Position numbers and translations under genes: made by a program
Notes under the pieces: generated by a model
The model's database searches: none
What the model saw: the letters and a program-made list of their open reading frames with translations, nothing else
Told to the model about the DNA's origin: nothing
Assembly: GCA_032595675.1 (NCBI GenBank)
Contig: JAVQMD010000001.1
Coordinates: forward strand, 2,450,640-2,514,639
Direction: 5' to 3'
DNA length: 64,000 nt
Origin: Candidatus Electrothrix rattekaaiensis
Lineage (GTDB): Bacteria > Desulfobacterota > Desulfobulbia > Desulfobulbales > Desulfobulbaceae
Shown here: one piece after another, positions 62,069 through 64,000 of the stretch
How positions within the stretch are numbered: position 1 is the first letter of the stretch
Layout of the letters: each line of letters opens with the position of its first letter

Positions 62069-63556
62069 ATGCAAGGTCTCTTTTTCACCCGTCGCGCACC
62101 CTGTCGCGCCGGGAACATTTTTATGCTGATGGTGTTTTCAGCGATGTTTCTCTTGCCCGCAGTGCGGAATCCTGCTCTTGCAACAGAACCACAGCCGAAA
62201 AAGTTTACCCTGGAAGAGGCCATCAGTCGGGCATTACGCCATAATCGTCAGCTCAGAAGCAGTGCCCTTGATCTGAGCAGCAGACAGATCTCTCTGGATG
62301 AAGCCCGAGACAGGTTCTCCGTGCAAATCTCTCCGCTTTCCAGTATCAACTACTCCTCCAGTGCCAGCAAAGATGGTGATGAAGATCATGAAGATCGAAT
62401 TATCTGGAGAGTGGGCGGAGAGGCCTCGAAAAAATTCCGCAACGGTATCCGGCTCGGCGTTGCGCCCAGTGTTGCAATCAATGATGATACCTACGGGGCT
62501 GGCATCGGCTGCTCATTGGAAGTCCCTCTGCTGCGAGGCTTTGGCACAGAGGTTAACCTGAATACGGTGTTAGCTCGGGAATACAGCTTGGCGTCCTCCT
62601 CTCGCAGACTACACCGCTACAAGATCAACACCGTGCTGGAGACCGTGCAGGCAGTCTATACCCTTATACGTGCGCAATATCTTGTCAAGCTCTACGCAGA
62701 CCAGTTGGCCCCGCTGAAAGGGCACCTGCATATGGCCCGCATACGAGAAAAAGCAGGCATCGGGCGTTCTATGGATGGTTATCGGGCTGAGCTGCGAACG
62801 AAAAAAGTTGAGGAGCAGCTGAACTCTGCAAAAAAGCACGCTGCCGAAACCGCTGATCGCCTTAAAGATCTCCTTGCCCTGCCCTTGGACAGCCCTATCA
62901 AAGTACAGGCCCCTTTGGACTATACCCTGATCAAGATCAAGCTGAACGAAGCGATGCAGATCGCCTTACAGCACCGAATTGAGATCACCCAGGGCCGGGC
63001 TGATATTACCGAGGTCCTGCGCAAAGAAAAGGTGGCACAACAAAATACCCTGCCGAAACTCAAGCTCAAACTGGGCTACACCCGCCAAGGCGAGACAGAG
63101 GAGTTTGAAAATTTCCTCCTTCCGGACCAAGATATCTGGTCAGTGGCCCTGACAAGCAGCACAGACTGGACACGCTCGACGGAAAAGGCTGCCTTGGCCA
63201 ATAGCCGCCTGAATGTTGAACGCAATCGTCTGAATATGGAATCATCCCGAGAAAAAATCATTCGGGAGGTGCGTACCGTGCTCAATGCCCTCAATGCCTC
63301 CAAGGAACGCATCGCCCTGCGTCGGGAACAAATCCATCAGGCCACGGGAAAACAACGTTTGGCAACAATTAAATTTCAGTATAATGAGGCAGATAATTTT
63401 GATCTCCTTGAGGCGGGGGCCCAGCTTGAACAGGCCAGGATTGATCTTGTGACCGATGAAATCCGCTATATCACAGACGGGTATCGATTTCGCGCGGCTA
63501 TGGGAACCCTGATTGCTTTTCCCTCCTCCGGCAAAGATTCCTCCAACACCCCATGA
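62069..63556 (+). CDS. TolC family outer-membrane protein 2
   Basis: A 495-aa outer-membrane factor with a signal peptide (IFMLMVFSAMFLLPAVRNPA, cleavage near LATEP). KKFTLEEAISRALRHNRQLR begins the first OEP domain; PLLRGFGTEVNLN is the conserved 'LLRGFG' block of this subgroup; LNEAMQIALQHRIEI starts the second repeat; the C-terminal coil carries the usual R/Q-rich helices. Its stop overlaps the ATG of the adaptor gene by ATGA, so the pair forms an efflux or secretion operon. Confidence 0.9.
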   Translation: MQGLFFTRRAPCRAGNIFMLMVFSAMFLLPAVRNPALATEPQPKKFTLEEAISRALRHNRQLRSSALDLSSRQISLDEARDRFSVQISPLSSINYSSSASKDGDEDHEDRIIWRVGGEASKKFRNGIRLGVAPSVAINDDTYGAGIGCSLEVPLLRGFGTEVNLNTVLAREYSLASSSRRLHRYKINTVLETVQAVYTLIRAQYLVKLYADQLAPLKGHLHMARIREKAGIGRSMDGYRAELRTKKVEEQLNSAKKHAAETADRLKDLLALPLDSPIKVQAPLDYTLIKIKLNEAMQIALQHRIEITQGRADITEVLRKEKVAQQNTLPKLKLKLGYTRQGETEEFENFLLPDQDIWSVALTSSTDWTRSTEKAALANSRLNVERNRLNMESSREKIIREVRTVLNALNASKERIALRREQIHQATGKQRLATIKFQYNEADNFDLLEAGAQLEQARIDLVTDEIRYITDGYRFRAAMGTLIAFPSSGKDSSNTP

Positions 63557-64000
63557 AATATCTCTTTCTGTTGCTGCTTTGCGCTATCCTCCTCTTCCTG
63601 TCCGTGCCGCTGTTCCAGCAATATGCTCCGCCTCCTGCTGCGCAGCTCCCTCTGACCACGGCTGCTCTTCGAGATTTCCAGGTGACGGTACGCACAGTCG
63701 GCACCCTCCATGCGGTCAACTCTCATTCGGTGGCTTCCCGCATTAAGGGACCGGGCGCAAAAATTATTTTTCTTGCTCAGGACGGGTACCCGGTCAACAA
63801 AGGAGATATCCTGGTACGCTTTGATCCTGCTCGTTTTGAAGAAGCTGTTACAGACTGTACCGCCCGGATCGACGATCTAACAGCCGGTGTTGAAGCTGCT
63901 GAGCAGCTGCTGAGCTGGGAAAAAATAGAGGTAGGACATAAAAACGAGACTGCCCGCTACAGCATCAGGGTCGCAAAGCTTGACCTGCAACGGCTTGTCA
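63553..64000 (+). CDS. HlyD/MacA-type periplasmic adaptor, partial (N-terminal 149 codons)
   Basis: ATG at 63553 overlapping the TolC-like stop. The N-terminal membrane anchor (KYLFLLLLCAILLFLSVPLF) is followed by VRTVGTLHAVNSHSVASRIK and IIFLAQDGYPVNKGDILVRF, the lipoyl/barrel-sandwich half-motif of membrane fusion proteins, then the start of the alpha hairpin (RIDDLTAGVEAAEQLL). The frame runs off the right edge. An inner-membrane ABC or RND component is expected next. Confidence 0.88.
   Translation, partial: MKYLFLLLLCAILLFLSVPLFQQYAPPPAAQLPLTTAALRDFQVTVRTVGTLHAVNSHSVASRIKGPGAKIIFLAQDGYPVNKGDILVRFDPARFEEAVTDCTARIDDLTAGVEAAEQLLSWEKIEVGHKNETARYSIRVAKLDLQRLV

Overview
The window reads as a chromosomal segment of a Gram-negative, anaerobic, roughly 50% GC bacterium. 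Outer-membrane TolC and Omp85 proteins, PilT-type ATPases, KdsD and lipoproteins show a diderm. A methylmalonyl-CoA epimerase next to a biotin-dependent carboxyltransferase subunit, c-type-haem sensor kinases, a C_GCAxxG_C_C protein, CooT and a two-CW protein fit a propionate-pathway sulfate reducer of the Desulfobulbales type, possibly close to cable bacteria. That placement is inference from gene content; no rRNA or marker search was possible.

Layout. 0-4 kb: the start of a probable CHAT-domain gene with an unknown partner on the minus strand, then two near-identical Rpn-type nuclease genes in tandem, flanked by direct repeats. 4-9.3 kb: AI-2E-type permease, C_GCAxxG_C_C protein, two lipoproteins, and mce plus the carboxyltransferase subunit. 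9.3-14.4 kb: two paralogous hybrid histidine kinases with a CxxCH haem motif in the sensor domain. 14.4-15.7 kb: a degenerate 23-bp tandem array and a damaged PIN toxin with its small partner. 15.7-24.9 kb: mnmG, trkH, pqiA-like, a small Cys-motif protein, an orphan antitoxin whose toxin is cut off by a MITE-like element, a pilT/pilU-like pair, and an SDR.

25.2-36.6 kb is an integrative element in a tRNA-Arg(UCU) gene. It is bounded by a 59-bp perfect direct repeat covering the tRNA 3' half. It carries a tyrosine recombinase, an AlpA-like regulator, HigBA-like and MntA-HepT toxin-antitoxin pairs, an AT-rich block of unknown genes including a Trp-rich repeat protein, a broken Mth938-like gene, a phage-like leader with two tiny genes, and an ImmA/IrrE-DUF4411 pair. 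Its right end supplies the tRNA with both a new 3' half and a new terminator.

36.7-64 kb is core chromosome with two unusual proteins. One is a cysteine synthase fused to a cysteinyl-tRNA-synthetase-like domain whose HIGH and KMSKS signatures are altered. The other is a membrane-anchored protein with an N-terminal E2 ubiquitin-conjugating-like domain that lacks the catalytic cysteine. Around them are TolC, a TamA-like Omp85 protein, a Sua5/YrdC protein, a CooT and His-rich protein pair, kdsD-acuI-birA, ssb, a dnaJ-family gene, wecB, a secreted metalloprotease with a small secreted partner, leuC-leuD, PilZ and two-CW proteins, fbp, pepA, and a second TolC followed by the start of an HlyD-type adaptor.

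Dispersed GTAGGGGC palindromes sit between several of these blocks.
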